From Paracentrotus lividus (lineage: Eukaryota; Echinodermata; Echinoidea; Camarodonta; Echinidae): a DNA stretch of 64,000 bases. Where the stretch lies: positions 14,866,901 to 14,930,900 of the forward strand of contig CALNVZ010002100.1 of NCBI GenBank assembly GCA_940671915.1, in the 5' to 3' direction. A program made the position numbers and the translations under genes. Under the pieces are notes generated by a model that was given only the letters and a program-made list of their open reading frames with translations, did no database searches and had not been told where the DNA came from. Position 1 is the first letter of the stretch; each line of letters begins with the position of its first letter. Shown piece after piece: positions 62,401 to 64,000 of the stretch.

Positions 62401-64000
62401 TTCGTTACAATTTAAAAACACTGTACGACTTATTTTGTATGCTCTATTGGCGCGTTTTGGATGCTCATTCCAATGTTTAACTTCAGTCACACTCTAAACC
62501 CAGTGGTCGCTTCACACACGTAATATTAAGTATTTTGGCCCTGTCAGTTTTTTTTTCTTCAAATAGTAATTTTATTACTTTAGTAATTTGTTCGGTATGA
62601 TAGGATTAGCAGAACCAACATCAGTTTACAAATACACAATATTTTTCTCTATTACATATACTGTACTAAATGTCTATGTTCAATCTGAAGATGTATCTCT
62701 TTAATAAAATTATGTAGCATATGATTAAATTAATCATTTTGTTCCTTTTTTTTTAAAAGGTACCGTCACTTCCATCTTAGTTATGTTTTTGTTAATTTAC
62801 CAAATCATTCACTCTTTTGTATTATTCCTTCTTTTTTCGCCTATGTGCGCATACAGCATTAATGAACCTAAGTCCTGAACCTTGTTCAGTGAATGCTCTG
62901 ATTCTGAACGTCGTTCGACACTGGTGATTCGAAATCAAGAACCGAATCGAGAGCATGACGATCTGGCATGAATAATTCTACAATTCGCCATAAGAATTAC
63001 GAAGAAAGGAACAAGAAACGGTCGGTTCTTTCCTGATCTGTCGCTTTAGTCCGACAGCATTCATTGATTTGAGGGTGTCACGTGATGGTCATGACAAATG
63101 TTGAATCCAACAATGCAGAAATGTAACATGGTCTCAGGATTATGTAGACGGGAATCGAAATCTGTCATGGTTTTGGACAGAAATATATTTTTTTAATAAC
63201 CTTGAGAGAAGCCATAACAGTTTGCCAATCCACGAGGAATACGAAATGACTACTGACCCAAAGCAATTTCGCATCTTTTCTTTCTTTGTTAAAAAAGCTT
63301 TTGTAGCGTGAAGATTTATTATTAAATAAAGTGATGGGCGGAAAAGCAAAACTACCAGCTTTTAACGCACTGAGTGATCGAATTTGGGATGCGGGATCAA
63401 AAGTTGGGGCGACCCCTATCAAGAATATAGTTCGACAAATACACTCATCCTTCACATCAGTCGGTTCAAATTACTTATTAGACTACCTTCAGCGACGAAC
63501 GGCATGGTTGAGGAAAACAGTCACGATGAGAGCATTTGGGTAGGGGCATTAAGAAGGTCAGGATGCCGCAGACTTGCTCTTTTTGCCTGTCCGTCTTTTG
63601 TTGGTTGGGTGGTTATTGTCTGATTGTTTCTCTATTTATTTCATTCTCACTACGATCCATCATCTTGATGCCACAGGTACAAAATCGATACTGACGCCAA
63701 TTTCTTTACTGCTATGGCTCCATAGTTTTTCCAATGTTTCACGTAGCTCGGAGTCAATAAATTGCATGCATGCACTGCTGCGGGTCCCTTGGGAATGTCA
63801 TGGAGGAAGGGCTTCAGACCATTTTTCTCTCAAATTAACGAAGAGCACATTTTGTTATTTTTAATCATACAATAAAGAGCGACGGCATGCATATAGATCA
63901 CTTCTTAAAAGGTTGGATGACGGGTCGTAACATTTACGCATACATCGTAATGTTGAATATAGAAATATGAAAGTGTTTTTTGAATGGTGTGGCTACTCAC
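59471..64000. other. Unassigned right edge
   Basis: About 4.5 kb that should contain the next upstream cyclase intron and possibly exons for the start of the kinase-homology or membrane-spanning region. None could be recognised. Overlapping frames of about 70-96 codons at 63,165-63,543 and 63,574-63,864 have no family match. A T-run lies near 61,579 and a 16-bp palindrome CATGGTGATCACCATG near 60,988. Confidence 0.4.

Noticed and set aside
63165..63543. Overlapping open frames of 96 and 70 codons on opposite strands
   Set aside because: I tested them against the ligand-binding domain expected upstream in the cyclase gene and saw no convincing motif; left unassigned.
63690..63800. Minus-strand peptide resembling a compact helical protein (ELRETLEKLW...)
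   Set aside because: Short, without a recognisable family or splice sites; probably chance.

Overview
The window looks like nuclear DNA from an invertebrate deuterostome, and an echinoderm such as a sea urchin is my best guess. It is AT-rich, full of simple repeats and small inverted-repeat transposons, and has no operons. The one recognisable gene has short exons, GT/AG splice sites and introns of roughly 0.6 to 11 kb. The species is inferred from style, not shown by a diagnostic sequence.

Left part (1-25,660). No protein gene is recognised here. A block of about 12.2 kb (1,243-13,457) appears a second time (13,483 to about 25,560) on the other side of a 25-N gap. The copies are collinear and same-strand, and differ mostly by one-base indels and homopolymer lengths. 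I read this as one locus assembled twice by two unjoined, noisy long-read extensions; a true tandem duplication is the alternative. Each copy holds a 2.8-kb foldback element whose inverted arms are built from tandem units of about 150 bp carrying ATGGCGGCC-type motifs, and ends in a CA-rich minisatellite.

Right part (26,556 to about 59,470, minus strand). This is the intracellular half of a membrane (receptor-type) guanylate cyclase of the natriuretic-peptide-receptor class. Read in gene order (59 kb to 26 kb) it encodes the kinase-homology domain, the coiled-coil dimerisation linker and the cyclase catalytic domain up to a stop codon. Intact exons with matching splice phases are at 47,961, 35,594, 33,882, 33,111, 31,163, 28,531 and 26,556. 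Three kinase-homology exons (59,362, 44,380, 38,539) carry frameshifts or a stop. The exons expected between 31,163 and 28,531 and between 28,531 and 26,734 are visible only as eroded remnants. The extracellular and membrane-spanning exons would lie beyond the right edge.

The cyclase introns hold most of the other structure. There are decayed tandem copies of exon pieces beside three exons, and a similar local duplication at 57 kb. There is a LINE 3' fragment with an (AT)n tail, and a pair of nested Harbinger-like MITEs with visible 3-bp target duplications. Several more palindromic or inverted-repeat elements, a long GAT-type microsatellite and several GA tracts complete the picture. No rRNA, tRNA or CRISPR was found.
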